A stretch of 64,000 nt of DNA from Riptortus pedestris (lineage: Eukaryota; Arthropoda; Insecta; Hemiptera; Alydidae): NCBI GenBank assembly GCA_019009955.1, contig CM032228.1, forward strand, positions 256,698,501-256,762,500. Reading direction: 5' to 3'. The notes under the pieces are model-generated. The model had not been told where the DNA came from. It made no database searches and saw only the letters and a list, made by a program, of their open reading frames with translations. Position numbers and translations under genes: made by a program. Of this stretch, positions 43,990-54,736 are shown in pieces (the first letter of the stretch is position 1; each line of letters begins with the position of its first letter).

Positions 43990-44675
43990 AATTAGTATTA
44001 TAATATCTTACTATCCGACACATAATAACCAGAGATATTTATAACTTTCGCCTTCTCCAAACCGCCACTATTCTAGTTCCGATTTTCAATAATAACAATT
44101 ATGATCTTTTGTCTTGACTGAAACGGTTAAATATCGAGTGTGGTATCGATCAAGTAAACATTTTCCAGTAAGAAACGAACATCTTACGTCTCAATGTATT
44201 TGCATGTATTTTAGAAAGTAAAAATTCAATGACAACCATATTTGTTATTTTACTTTGGAATGAAGTGGTTCATGATATAACAGCTTATTGCTGATATGAC
44301 ACGAGTTGGAGTCGGAGGTTTACTGAAGGCCGGAAGCTATAAAACTCAAATATCTCGGTTAATATTTATGATACAGAAAATCTGTATATGATAACATTTA
44401 TTGATCAATTAATGTTCAAGAAGATTTGTTCTGTACACTTTTTCGATCTGACGAGAGGATACGTATTTCGAATGTTGGAAATACTCCCCCTCTAAGTCCC
44501 CTCTTACTCCCCTCTTCCCGATTTCAACCGTTAACGAACTTGATCTTTATTTTTACATGAAACATTTATATATCCAGTTTGATTCTGGGTAGGATCGATG
44601 GATATTTGAAGAAATATTTCGAAAATCGCTCCATAAGTACAGGCGCAATAGCAGATTTCCCCTTAAGGGAAATCT
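43990..44675 (-). mobile_element. HINE, minus strand, 3' end lost
   Basis: Distal modules are inverted (CAACCATATTTGTTATTTTA, GTGGTTCATGATATAACAGC). The C-rich tract is at 44486-44518, then GGGTAGGATCGATGGATATT and a near-intact palindrome ending CTGCT at about 44674. No TA array. Confidence 0.75.
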
Positions 44676-45688
44676 GCTAATAAAATAACAAGTAACGATA
44701 TTTTGAAGTTGGTTTTATTCCATTTGCATGGCCTCTGGGTTGAAGAAGATTGACCCCCCTGTCATCATTAGCCTATGGTGTTGTCCACATCGGGCAAGAT
44801 TGAGTAAGCATGTGGAGGGTGAGTTACTTCTATGAAGTAAATTAGAAGTTGCTTTTCTAAAAGTCGGTACATAAACTCACTTTTAACTAAGGACCAATGA
44901 GACTTATTTTAGTAATACATAAACTAACTTTCTACTATAGTATTTGCTTATAATTATAAGATATAAGCCTGCATTTTTTTTCTTGATATCTTTTCTAGTT
45001 TAGGACTAGTTCTTAAACTGAATGGAATTTGAGGTCATTTATTTAGATGGAGCCTGGAGCCCCTGTCGAACAGGTGGTTGTGTAATCATAGATATATATT
45101 TGGCCCACAATAAATTTTATGGCAAAGACCCATAAATCTGAGCTTCTTTCCTATTATAAATAAATCAACTTTGTTGGCTTAATCAGCTGACATTTCTCTT
45201 TATATAACGACCTCTTAAGTAAACATTTTTCATATTATTATTCTAAATAACACTACAGAGTTAGCCTCTTTAGGCTAGACGTGTTGGATATATTGTTGTT
45301 TGGCCTTTAATAAAGATACTTTCTCTTTTTAGTGGCAACTTTGGTAACAGATAAACGAAAAGCCCTGCAACAGGAGAAACATTTACAAACAGGAGTGTGT
45401 GTGTCTGCGAGTTAACATTTCCTACAATTATTGTTCAATTAACATTATCTCTATTTCGATCATCAAACTCAATTTTTTTAATTTTTATTCTCAGCTCTCA
45501 ATAAACCCCGGCTTTCTGATAGTCTGATTTTTACTTTATGTAAGAGAGTCACTAAACAAACATCTCATACATTTCAATTTCTGTTTGCAAAGGTTCTTAC
45601 TACCGGACATGCCATTGTAGCGGCATCTCAAATAAATAACACTGAAAATAGATGATAAGATAATCACTAGCGTAATGTTACAATAATT
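44676..45688. other. Long single-copy island (about 1 kb)
   Basis: The longest stretch with almost no recognisable repeat. AT-rich, no convincing ORF, tRNA or splice-bounded exon seen. Candidate host intergenic or intronic DNA. Confidence 0.45.
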
Positions 45689-46172
45689 CGGAAATCTGCA
45701 TAGTTTACGCATCCCCTTTTTATTATTTTTATTTGCATTTATTATTTAGAGAGCAGTGTGTCACTCAATTGGAAATTGACAATTCAACCATGTTTTAGTA
45801 GTTTTAGTCCTCGCCTTTACAATTTTCTTACCTTTGAATTTTCTTTTTGGAAACTGGCGCTTTCCGAGGGAGTTTTTCACTGTCGTTTTTAATAATTGGG
45901 TTGAAGAAAATGAGAAGGGCTTTAATTAAAAGGAGAGAGAGGGAAAGCCGAGAAGATTTCCCTCGGAGCTGGAAAACCCGATAAATGAACGAGCAGACTC
46001 AGGAAAAGACTACTTTTCCATTTTGAACATTTGTTAAAAGACAGAGGATTTTCATTTTCACAAGCTGGTAGTCCTCTTAATAGCTTGAGAAGATTTCTCT
46101 TATAAGGAAAATCAGCTATTGAGGTTGTATTCATGGAGATATTTTCGAACTTTCTTCAAATGTCCATCGATC
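45689..46172. other. HINE scraps flanking a single-copy stretch
   Basis: GGAAATCTGCATAGTTTACGC (3' scrap) lies at 45691-45711. A plus HINE 5' block (AGAAGATTTCTCTTATAAGG to AAATGTCCATCGATC) lies at 46088-46172. No gene in between; the 70-codon minus frame 45922-46134 overlaps the HINE block. Confidence 0.5.
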
Positions 46173-47036
46173 ATCTAGGGGAAAGTGGGCCAAAACCGGG
46201 TAGCTAAGGTTTGAAGGCTTCAGGAAACCACATTTTTTACCATAAATGAGTATGATTTTGTTTAAAAAAAAGCTCTACTCATCTGTTAACGTAACCACAG
46301 TTTCAAAGACAAAATATAAATTTTTAAAGAAGTCCTACCGTACTTTTTTTTGCCCACTAGGAAGGTAAAACCGGGTACTTATATTATTCTTACGGGAAAA
46401 TAGAACTGTAAAGGCTTTTAATCATTAATTTTGTTTGATACAATAAAACAATGAAATAAGTAAAGGAATACACAATTCTATAAGAGTTAAGCAAATTTAA
46501 CAGTTTTTGGCATTATTACTTTATCATTACATTTTTTTGCTTGAACTTGCAATGCACAAGTCGTAAATAAAATCGCCTATCAGAATAACAGTTATTCCTT
46601 TCCTCTCGGCCTTCTTTGGTTGCATCTTTCTGTCAGTGTGTGGGGGAGGCATTAATGCTGAGGCTGAAACAGTAAACGTTGATTCCGGAACAAGTTCGGC
46701 GTTCGGGGTCAAGGTCTTAGAACTGCAGAGTGAGTGAGACGGTGCTGGATTTGGTGGGGCTGGTATATTAATATATTTTTTGCTGCTGAACCTTTGGGAA
46801 CAATACAAAATAAAAAAATAACAACAGCTATTTCAAAACAATTATATATTTCAAAAAGTAAATTCATAATTGCAAGATTATTATATTGTTTATATGATAT
46901 GCAAGACAATCATATTGTTTGTCATTATACATGTTTTTACTGTGAAATAATTAAACAAAATTAGGTAAAATTGTACATTTCGCGTTTCGAGAATCGTGGG
47001 GCCCCTTTGCTGCTACCCGGTTTTATCCCGCACGTA
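46173..47036 (-). mobile_element. Pogo-like (Tc1/mariner group) transposon remnant
   Basis: The left end TAGGGGAAAGTGGGCC, AAAACCGGGTAGC (46175-46204) is mirrored at the right by GCTACCCGGTTTTATCCCGC (about 47012-47031). Short inverted ends next to TA and a G/C-rich end motif with AAACCGGGTA suggest a pogo/jerky-type element. It is inserted in the HINE block that ends at 46172. The right half is AT-rich filler. Confidence 0.55.
46527..46808 (-). pseudogene. Possible C-terminal remnant of a pogo-like transposase
   Basis: A 93-codon minus frame inside the inverted ends. The part KMQPKKAERKGITVILIGDF (about 46570-46630) resembles the basic C-terminal stretch after the DDE domain in pogo/Tigger-type proteins. 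No catalytic DDE motif is present. The rest is Pro/Ser-rich. This is a weak motif resemblance, not a firm assignment. Confidence 0.3.
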
Positions 47037-47389
47037 TAGGTTAAATAAAACATTGCATCATTCGGTCATACTAAAAGCTAAATACAATTACTTAGTGCTA
47101 TAATAAAGGTAATTAAAACTTGTACTAAAGGAACTACATGTCTGTAGTCTAATTGTAATAGGAGCGCAGTACAATCTGAAACCTTTTCCACCAATTTCAT
47201 AAGCATTTTCCACGAAAACCGAATTATCGTCACTGCCCCGAAACAACACGACTAAGGATTTGCTGTAATGACCGCTGCTTCTTCTTCTTAGATGGATTGT
47301 AGTTGCTCTGTTATCAGCCCGACTGCAGTACACACAACGGCTAACAGGAGGAACCCGGCTATTACCCTACATTCTCTCTCTTTCCCTGT
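47037..47389. other. Single-copy island
   Basis: An 81-codon minus frame (47088-47333) shows no domain I recognise. A minus-strand segment reads KKKKQRS in another frame, which may be further transposase tail, but this is not supported. Confidence 0.35.
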
Positions 47390-48365
47390 ATAATTTTTGT
47401 TTTATCGTTACCGAACTCGATATTTAAACGTTTTATGTAAAATTAATATCACATATTCCTTAATAGCAGAAGTGTGGCCAGTGGTGGAAGCCTGGGTGGT
47501 TTTGAAGAGGAATCGAACATTCAAAATATCTTCGTTATTATAAGTCGACTCGATAAATTATATGAAACCAATTTTAAATAAATAATTTAACGTCCACTTT
47601 TTGCAACTAAGGCTAATTGGGACGGGCTGTCTACAGGTTGCTACCCTTTTCTAGCCTAGGTGGGACTAAGGATTTTATTTAATGAATTCTGTCTCTAAAT
47701 AAATTCATTTGCCCAGGCTGGAATGGAATTCGCAACTCTATAACGAATTTTATTGAAAATTCCTATGAATCTTGCTATATAGTTTTGTTCACTCCTTGAG
47801 TGTCAAACCGAGATATTTCAATATTTTACTTTTCGGTCTTCAGTAAAGCCCCACTCTTGCTCATGTCATCTTAACAATTATATGACATGTTGTATCATGA
47901 ACCGCAATGTTCAAAGGTTAAATCCCTAATACGGTTTTCATTGAAACTTTACGTGGAGAGTCACATGCAAATAAGTTATGTGAATACGTCATCAATTTAG
48001 ATTGTTCGTTCTTTAATCGAAAACTTTTATTTCATGTATATTATGCTCGATATTTCGCCGTTTCAATCAACACTATCGTAGGTAAAATAGTGTGGGTATA
48101 GAAAAAAATTCAAAATATTCCGATTATTATTAGTGTATCGTAAAATGGAACCAATCTTGGGAAACTATTGATTCTCCACAATTGTTTTTCTACGCGTTTT
48201 TTCGTATTTCATGTATTAAGTTATTCATACTTTCTTGTTTTCTGCAGTCAGTAGCCCCCCCCCCCCTTAACTGATGGGGGGGTGTTTGCATGTAAGTAGA
48301 GAATATATGGTGAGATCTCGTTATCCCAGTAAGGGGAAATCTGCTTAGTTTACGGACGGACTTTT
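47390..48365 (+). mobile_element. HINE 3' half with B-type end, carrying a SINE
   Basis: Second block (TTTTGTTTTATCGTTACCG), body, a SINE at 47576-47740, then more body, then the B-type internal part (ATTAGTGTATCGTAAAATGG) and a B-type 3' end with a deleted hairpin (GTTTACGGACGGAC, T run). It shows A-type body and B-type end in one element. Confidence 0.75.
47576..47740 (-). mobile_element. tRNA-derived SINE, 5'-truncated, in a HINE
   Basis: Tail AAATAAATAATTTAACGTCC at left, conserved 3' domain, middle domain, and truncation near the B box (TGGAATGGAATTCGCAAC on plus). Confidence 0.8.
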
Positions 48366-48369
48366 TGCC

Positions 48370-48746
48370 TACAATCCGGTAGTTCGCTTATGCTCGTTCA
48401 ATGAAAGGATCGACAGTCTTTAAGCATGGAGGTATGAAACCTCTCCAAAGAGGTAGTACACTGTGTGAGTTGTTTAAAACCGGTTTCTCCGTGAGATATT
48501 GTTGCCTATCGTAGCTTGTATCCCCCAGCTAGGGAGATATTCATAATTAAGCCCTGGCTAAGTGTGACTGACATCTGAATCGGCCCCCCAGCTGATGGAA
48601 CATCCAGCCTCGTCTACCAGCTGTCAAAGGCCACCATCTCTGCCCAAGTATTAATTTATAACCATTAATTACTCCATATTAAGCTTACCACTGGCTAAAG
48701 GCAGGGAGACCCATTACTACCTGCCTTATTTAACCTCTCCCTCAAG
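48370..48746. other. Single-copy island
   Basis: Contains GGAGGTATGAAACCTC and AAAGAGGTAG-like phrases, similar to the 16625-16760 island, plus CCAGCTGATGG and CCAGCTGTC. No gene. Confidence 0.4.
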
Positions 48747-48856
<110 letters not shown>

Positions 48857-49929
48857 TCTATATATATATAAAATTGTAACCTCTGTCTGTACATTGATTT
48901 TTTTCGCGAAATTTCACGATAACTTTTCGTTTCACATGTCATAGACACCATAACTGCATTTTGTTTCTTTCGTGTATGTTTGTTTGTTTGTTTGTTTGTT
49001 TGTTACCTTTTCACGCATAAACGGCTGAACCGAATTTTATGAAACTTGGTATGTATATTACAACTAACCCAACTTAGACTTTAGGCTATATTAAATTCTC
49101 TGAGAACAGGAATGGGGGTTGTAAGGGAGGCCTGAAATTAAAAATAGCTATATTTCGTTTCCTATTGGTTTTTCGGCAAGTATGAACATAACAAAAGTTG
49201 TTTATTTTGTTATTTAGAGTACCTTTTGTTATATACACTTTTTTCGTATAACGTATTATAAACGAGATATACGCTAAAACCTATAGCGGAAGTGAGCAAT
49301 TTTATTTGGCACAAACGACTCATCCGAACTAAATAAAACTCGGTATGCATATTAGCACTAACACCTTCATTATAATAAGCCATACCAAAATTTCTAGAAA
49401 CGGGCAGGAGTGGGGGTTGTAAGGGATGCCTGAATTTAAAAATAGCGGTATTTCGTTTTCTATTCGTTTTTCGGCAAATATGAACATAACAAAAGTTATT
49501 TATTTTGATATTTAGAGTAACTTTGGTCATATTCATTTTTGTCTTTTAACAAAGTATAAACGAGATATACACTATAAACTAAAGCGGGAGTCAACGACTT
49601 CATTGAGCGCTAACGAGTAAACCGAACTTACAAAAGCTATATTATAATTTTTAGGTTAGAACGGGAGTGGAGGCAATAAGGGAGGCCTGAAATAAAAATT
49701 CACGATATTCATTGTCTATTTGTCTATAGGAAATATGACAATTTGGAGGACAGTGAAGACTTACATAAAAAATTAATTTTATTATTAACAAATGCCAACA
49801 ACGGGAATTAACCCTAAACACTGGGACGGGTAAATGTCAAAATATTGTGCAAATTAAAGCCTTGCCAAAAAAATACCATCACCATTCAGCCCCAAATCAA
49901 TTCCCGGGCGTAGCCGGGTATCTGAGCTA

Positions 49930-49930
<1 letters not shown>
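48857..49930 (+). mobile_element. Canonical Helitron, complete (1,074 bp)
   Basis: TCTATATATATATAAAATTG start. Repeat units carry AATGGGGGTTGTAAGGG and CAGGAGTGGGGGTTG. The 3' hairpin is CCCGGGCGTAGCCGGG and CTAG lies at 49927-49930. It stands between two TA arrays; HINE second-block sequence follows at 49985, so it probably also sits in a HINE array. Confidence 0.88.
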
Positions 49931-49984
<54 letters not shown>

Positions 49985-49989
<5 letters not shown>

Positions 49990-50240
49990 TTGTATTTCCG
50001 GTTATGTAAAAATTAAGATCAAGTTCCTTAATGGCTGAAATCGGCCTTGTGGGAAGGGGTTGGATTTAGAGGGGTAGAATTTTGAAAATTCAAAACATCT
50101 CCGTTATTATACGTCGTTATTTAATTACAAATTTAATTTCCTATAAATGCTCTCTTATTCATATTTTCTCTATCATGAATGTTAACCGAGATATTTGGAT
50201 TTTATAGTTTTCCGTTTCCGTTGAAGGTACATATAAAATA
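49985..50240 (+). mobile_element. HINE middle fragment after a TA array
   Basis: Contains TTCCGGTTATGTAAAAATTA, GGCTGAAATCGGCC, the G tract and AACCGAGATATTTGGATTTT. It is followed by inverted HINE sequence. Confidence 0.7.
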
Positions 50241-50498
50241 ATTGTGTTCAAGAAAAGAACGAAAAATCTTAGCTGACGACGTCATCACAACATATTTGCA
50301 TATATCTTACAAAGTAGAAGCTCAATGAAAAACATTTTTGGTATTTGACCTTGTGATGAAGTAGTTCACGATATAACAGCTTCTTGTTAATTTCGCATGA
50401 ATAGGAGTGGGGGGTTTACTGATCATCTTATTTTCATCCTCTCCTGAGTAGGATTGATGGACATTTGAGGAAATTGTAGTTTCCCATAGGGGACATAT
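50241..50498 (-). mobile_element. Inverted HINE pieces
   Basis: The distal module is inverted (AATGAAAAACATTTTTGGTA, GGAGTGGGGGGTTTACTG) and joins directly to the 5' block (GAGTAGGATTGATGGACATT). It ends with a decayed palindrome (AGTTTCCCATAGGGGACATATG). The middle is deleted. Confidence 0.65.
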
Positions 50499-50982
50499 GC
50501 TAATAAGTAGATAAATAATGAAATATTTTAGCGGAAGCGTAAACATCATATATGGTTTCCAAATGAAGTTTACTACTTGGGAGACGTGCCGAAATGATAA
50601 CGTATTAAGAAGGAATCTGGCGTTAGGGGAAATCTGCTAATAGCAGAGCTGAAGTAATGGGCTGCATTCCGAACTGTGAATCACTCATAACAGATAAACA
50701 TTATCTGCTACTAGCTGTTAATTAATCACTGTTTATTTTTCACCGGTACTAAAAGCCTGAATGAGCCCCCCCCCACCTAGCCTCGCGCACTAATAGACAC
50801 TGCATCATAAATAGCTTGCTAGAAATAATTCTCAAATCTATTTTGAGACATTCATCAATATTATTTTGAGCCACCTTTTTTAATTCTTCACCTGCTCGCC
50901 TATAAAATAATTACTACTTTTTATTCTATAAATAACTCATCATTCTCTGCCCTCTAATCATAATGTACCTTCTTGTTTTAAA
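50499..50982. other. Single-copy island
   Basis: One HINE end scrap (GGGGAAATCTGCTAATAGC at about 50627-50645). No gene. Confidence 0.4.
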
Positions 50983-51333
50983 AAGATCCGTCACGCAGGG
51001 GCTGTGTAAACTAAGCAGATTTCCCATGTGAAGTTATACAATAGATAAATCTACTAACTGGTAACACTTAACGCCCCCGTGAACATTAAGTGATTAAATA
51101 CAAACGAGAACATGAGAAATGATTCAGTCAGTTTACATTTTAATAACTCCTACAACGGAAAGCTTCTGAATTTTAATAGGTCAGCCAACATCTCGTGGCT
51201 GAATAAATTCATAGAAATATTCTTGACAGGAATGAAAAAAAAAAAAAAATATACTGAAATATATTTTAATATTACATATTAATTCTATTGAAAACTGTTT
51301 ACTATATCTAAAACTGTAATTTATAATGAATCA

Positions 51334-51564
51334 ATCTTTGGGGCTCAGGTTGGCCATGTGAGTTAAAGCGTTGACCTTTATCTCACATGATAAACCTAGA
51401 GTGGCGATTTCGATTCTTGCCTGGGTAAAGGAAATTATTTAGTGACGAAATTCATTAAATAACGTCCTAAAATCCCACCCTGGCTAGAAAAGGGTGGTAA
51501 CCTGTAGATAACCCGTCCCAATTAGCCTAAGTTGCAAAATGTGGACGTTAATTAATAATAATAA
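51334..51564 (+). mobile_element. tRNA-derived SINE, full length, with target duplication
   Basis: Flanked by TATAATGAATCA (51322-51333 and 51565-51576). It begins near GGGGCTCAGGTTGGCC and keeps both tRNA-like boxes, the conserved 3' domain (CACCCTGGCTAGAAAAGGG) and an AATAATAA tail. Confidence 0.9.
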
Positions 51565-52039
51565 TATAATGAATCAGAATAATTTTTATCTGAATCACTC
51601 CAATTTTAGATTCAAGGACAACAAACGAACTTTGCATGTATCTCGTATAATAAAGGTCTCCTGAAATCAATATTTGGTATTTAACCTTGAATGAAGTGGT
51701 TCATGACATAACAGCTTATTGTCAATATGAGATGAGCAGGAGTGGGGGGTTTACTGATGGCCGAAAACGGAAAAATGGAAATATCTCGGTTAATATTCGG
51801 TATAAAGAATACATGGAGATTGCAACATTTTTAGATTAGTTTTATTCAATTTTTCGATCCGACGTATAATTACGGAGAAACTGTGAATTTTCGAAATTCC
51901 CATCACTGAACCCCCCCCCCCACTAGTCCAATTTCAGCCATTGACGAACATGATATTTAGTTTTACATAAAACTTTTAAATATCAAGTTTGGAAACGATC
52001 AAACAAAAATTGTTAACGCTAGAGCGGTAACAATTATAT

Positions 52040-52666
52040 TGTTGCGAAAACTAAATAGATGAATAATCCTTCAGAGAGAGAGAGAGAGTCGCGTATTTGG
52101 AAAGTGTGACGTAGCTCAAAGAGACCGAAAGAATGTTCTAGGTCTGACCAGTACCTTCCAGCCAGACGTCGAATGAACTAGACAATTCCCCTTTGATGTA
52201 TGCCGCTACCCTATATAAAGAGGGCCTGCTGGGAGCGAGGCAGTTTTATTCTCTCCTGTCTTGATGTTCACATCAGTGCTACAGTGCGACTTAGTACAGT
52301 GCGGTAAAGTGTTTTTATAAGAAGAACAGTGTTGTGCCGTGACTGTAAGTAACAGTTTAGTGCCGTGTTTAAGACAGTGTAGTGCCGCGAAGTAAAGGAC
52401 AGTGCAGTGCCGCGAAGTAAAGGACAGTGCAGTGCCGTCTTTCTGTGAATTTCAGTGAATTATTGGACTGTGACTCATTGAAGAACAGTAACGCTATCAG
52501 TGTATACTGTGAGCAGTAATTAAGAATAATCACCAAGTTTATTGTGCATTGTGAAATAAATTTTGCAGTGATAAAAACTGTGAAACTTGCGAGTATTTAA
52601 TTTTGCAATCCAAAAGAACTCTTATTAAAAACGTTTATTACTGGTTTTGATAATAAAAACGTAACA
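52040..52666 (+). mobile_element. Solo LTR (Ty3/Gypsy-like), 627 bp
   Basis: Starts TGTTGCGAAAAC and ends AAAAACGTAACA (TG...CA), with ATAT on both sides (52036-52039 and 52667-52670) as a probable 4-bp duplication; because the site is a TA array the duplication is not unique. Core promoter: TATATAAAG at 52212-52219 with CAGTTTTATT about 25 bases downstream. Polyadenylation signal AATAAA at 52555-52560. Short internal repeats of CAGTGCAGTGCCG, CGAAGTAAAGGA at 52379-52435. No internal retroviral-type genes are present, so recombination between two LTRs presumably removed them. Confidence 0.8.
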
Positions 52667-52798
52667 ATATATATATATAAATTTGTATGGACCGTTCGTC
52701 ATCTCTTGAGTATGATCGATGGACATTTGAGAAAAATTTTTAGAAAATCGTCTGATGAGTACGATCTCAATTGCTGATCCCCTTAAGCGAAATCTGCT

Positions 52799-53343
52799 AA
52801 AACCTCTAAGAAAAACGCTAGTATAAAAGAAAGTTCATGTTTATAAATTTTGCCGACTCACTTATTATTATAACTAATTATTAAAATTTCTACAGACTAC
52901 ATAACATTTAGAAAATTGGATTCTGAAACTTAAGAAACTTTATTTCTTTCGTGGCCCAACTAGAGGGTTATTCCAAAGAAAAATAACCTTTCAAAAGAAA
53001 ACTATATCTTTTAATTATGAAGTTTTATTCATTAATATAAAATATCTTTAGTATAATCAGCATTCAATGATCAAAGTTTAACCATTTGCTGGCCCTTTTC
53101 AAATAACTTCTAGCAATATGCCTACTTTTCAAAAATAAACTTCATTTCATTAATGTCAAAGTTATTCAACCAAACATTCTCACGAGCTGTTTTGCGATTA
53201 ATAATAATCTTATTATTTAATAATCTTTTTAACTTTAATTACATTAAATAAATGATTTTTTTTTTAATTTAACTAGTTCAGAACTTGTCTTGAAACTTGA
53301 ACTCAAGGCTTTTCTAATGACAAATCTCAACTCGACAAGGATC
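52799..53343. other. AT-rich single-copy island
   Basis: No gene or repeat recognised. Confidence 0.4.
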
Positions 53344-53355
53344 GGTTAAGGACAA

Positions 53356-53599
53356 TTTTTTATTTATTTATTTAGTTTATTTAGGTGTGTCGCAATTTAA
53401 GCGATTCATACATGTTCTTGTTATGATTCTAAAATAGTTTAGGTAAAGCCACCTTATAAAAACCAATAAAGAAGGTTAAAAAATCTATAGAGGTAGGTAA
53501 AAATACAGTAATTTATTTTTTCTCCAGTGGATATTATTGCAGTCTATTTATTATTATTATATTATTTAATGTTATATCTGGTTGTAAATGTGTGTGTCT
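53356..53599 (-). mobile_element. LINE-like or SINE-like retroposed 3' fragment with target duplication
   Basis: Bounded by GGTTAAGGACAA (53344-53355 and 53600-53611). On the minus strand it ends with a repeated AAAT tail (TTTATTTATTTA on plus at 53360-53372). The body (GAATCGCTTAAATTGCGACA on minus) does not match the SINE here and has no coding remnant I recognise. Confidence 0.7.
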
Positions 53600-53659
53600 G
53601 GTTAAGGACAAATCTCTACTTGCAAAACCCCTACCCAGGAGATATGGACATTTGCTATT

Positions 53660-54251
53660 TCGACAACAAATATGATATTTAGTGTTGATTGAAATGGTTA
53701 AATATCGATTATGATATAGATCAGCTGAAAGTTTTGCAGACAAGAATGTAAAACCTTTATTGATGACGTCTTGGCAAAATGAATTTGCAGCTATCTCGCA
53801 TAATAAGGTTCTATTCAGAACAATATTTAGTAATTAACCTCCAAAAAAATTGCTTCAGGATATAACAGTTTACTGTTTATACGACTTGAGTTGGAGTGGA
53901 GGTTTCCTGAAGGCTGAACACTAGAAGATGCATATATTTCGGCTAAGAATGAAGATAGTGAAAGCATGTTTATAACAACACTTATAGAACATTTACTTCG
54001 AAATAAGATTGGTTATATACACTTCTTCGGTCCGGCGCATAATGTGGTAGATATTTCAAATATTCCAAATTCCCCTCTATACCGCCCCCCCCCCCCACAG
54101 GTCCAATTTCACCTATCTTCATTTTTACGAAAAACGTTTAAATATTGAGTTTGGTAACGATGAAACAAAAATTGTGGCCGCTACGAGTGTTACGAAAATC
54201 GCGTTATGGGTACAACCGCAATAGCAGATTACCCTTAAGGGACATCTGCTA
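53660..54251 (-). mobile_element. HINE, minus strand, 3' end lost
   Basis: Distal module (AACAATATTTAGTAATTAAC, TTGGAGTGGAGGTTTCCTG), C-tract (54084-54097), second block, and a decayed palindrome ending CATCTGCT at 54251. No TA array. Confidence 0.78.
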
Positions 54252-54390
54252 AAATGGAGTTTAGTAAATATGAAACGAACATGGCGAGCACTAAAGCAAC
54301 GATAAACAAACATAATACATCAGATAATTTTCTTCAAAGTAGAAGCCTCACGGGTTCAGACTGAGTAGAAGATTTCTCTCCAGGGAAATT
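54252..54390 (-). mobile_element. HINE scraps
   Basis: GGAGTTTAGTAAATATGAAACG resembles the second block inverted. AGAAGATTTCTCTCCAGGG at 54368-54386 resembles a HINE 5' end. Low certainty. Confidence 0.4.
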
Positions 54391-54736
54391 AATTAAAATA
54401 TTTTTAATTTTTTAAACTGGTTCTAATTATGTTCTTTATTGTTTAAAAAGTGAGAGGGTTCAAATGAAGGGACAGTGATCTAAAGGGCTGTTGTTGTTTT
54501 CCAGTGAGGTATGAGCTGTGTCAGCGCCGACACGTGTTTACTACCTCTTTGGTGTCTCTATTATTAAATGGCGGGCTGGAGGGATATTTGTTTGATGGCA
54601 ACCTCTAACAAACCGACAGCAAAGCAGGGCCGATAAATAGCTCATTGTAGTAGCTACTAGTTGCCACTTAAAGATCTACTCCTGTTCTTCGGCCATCTAT
54701 ATGATAGACAGCATTCCTCTCTTAACCTTCTTTTTT
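54391..54736. other. Single-copy island
   Basis: No gene recognised. Ends in TTTTTT before a HINE. Confidence 0.4.

Larger units (their letters stand above)
50983..52798 (-). mobile_element. HINE, minus strand, carrying a SINE and a solo LTR
   Basis: The 3' end (GATCCGTCACGCAGGGGCTG) is at the left. A SINE is inserted at 51334-51564. The inverted body continues through the C-tract (51911-51923) to the array position, where a solo LTR sits (52040-52666). The 5' block follows (GAGTATGATCGATGGACATT) and a decayed palindrome ends CTGCT at 52798. Without the inserts the HINE would be just under 1 kb. Confidence 0.85.

Noticed and set aside
47088..47333. Continuation of the pogo-like transposase
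   Set aside because: It lies outside the inverted ends and shows no motif beyond a basic stretch in another frame.
51334..51430. True tRNA gene
   Set aside because: The tRNA-like head is part of a SINE with extra domains, tail and target duplication, and lacks a clean cloverleaf.
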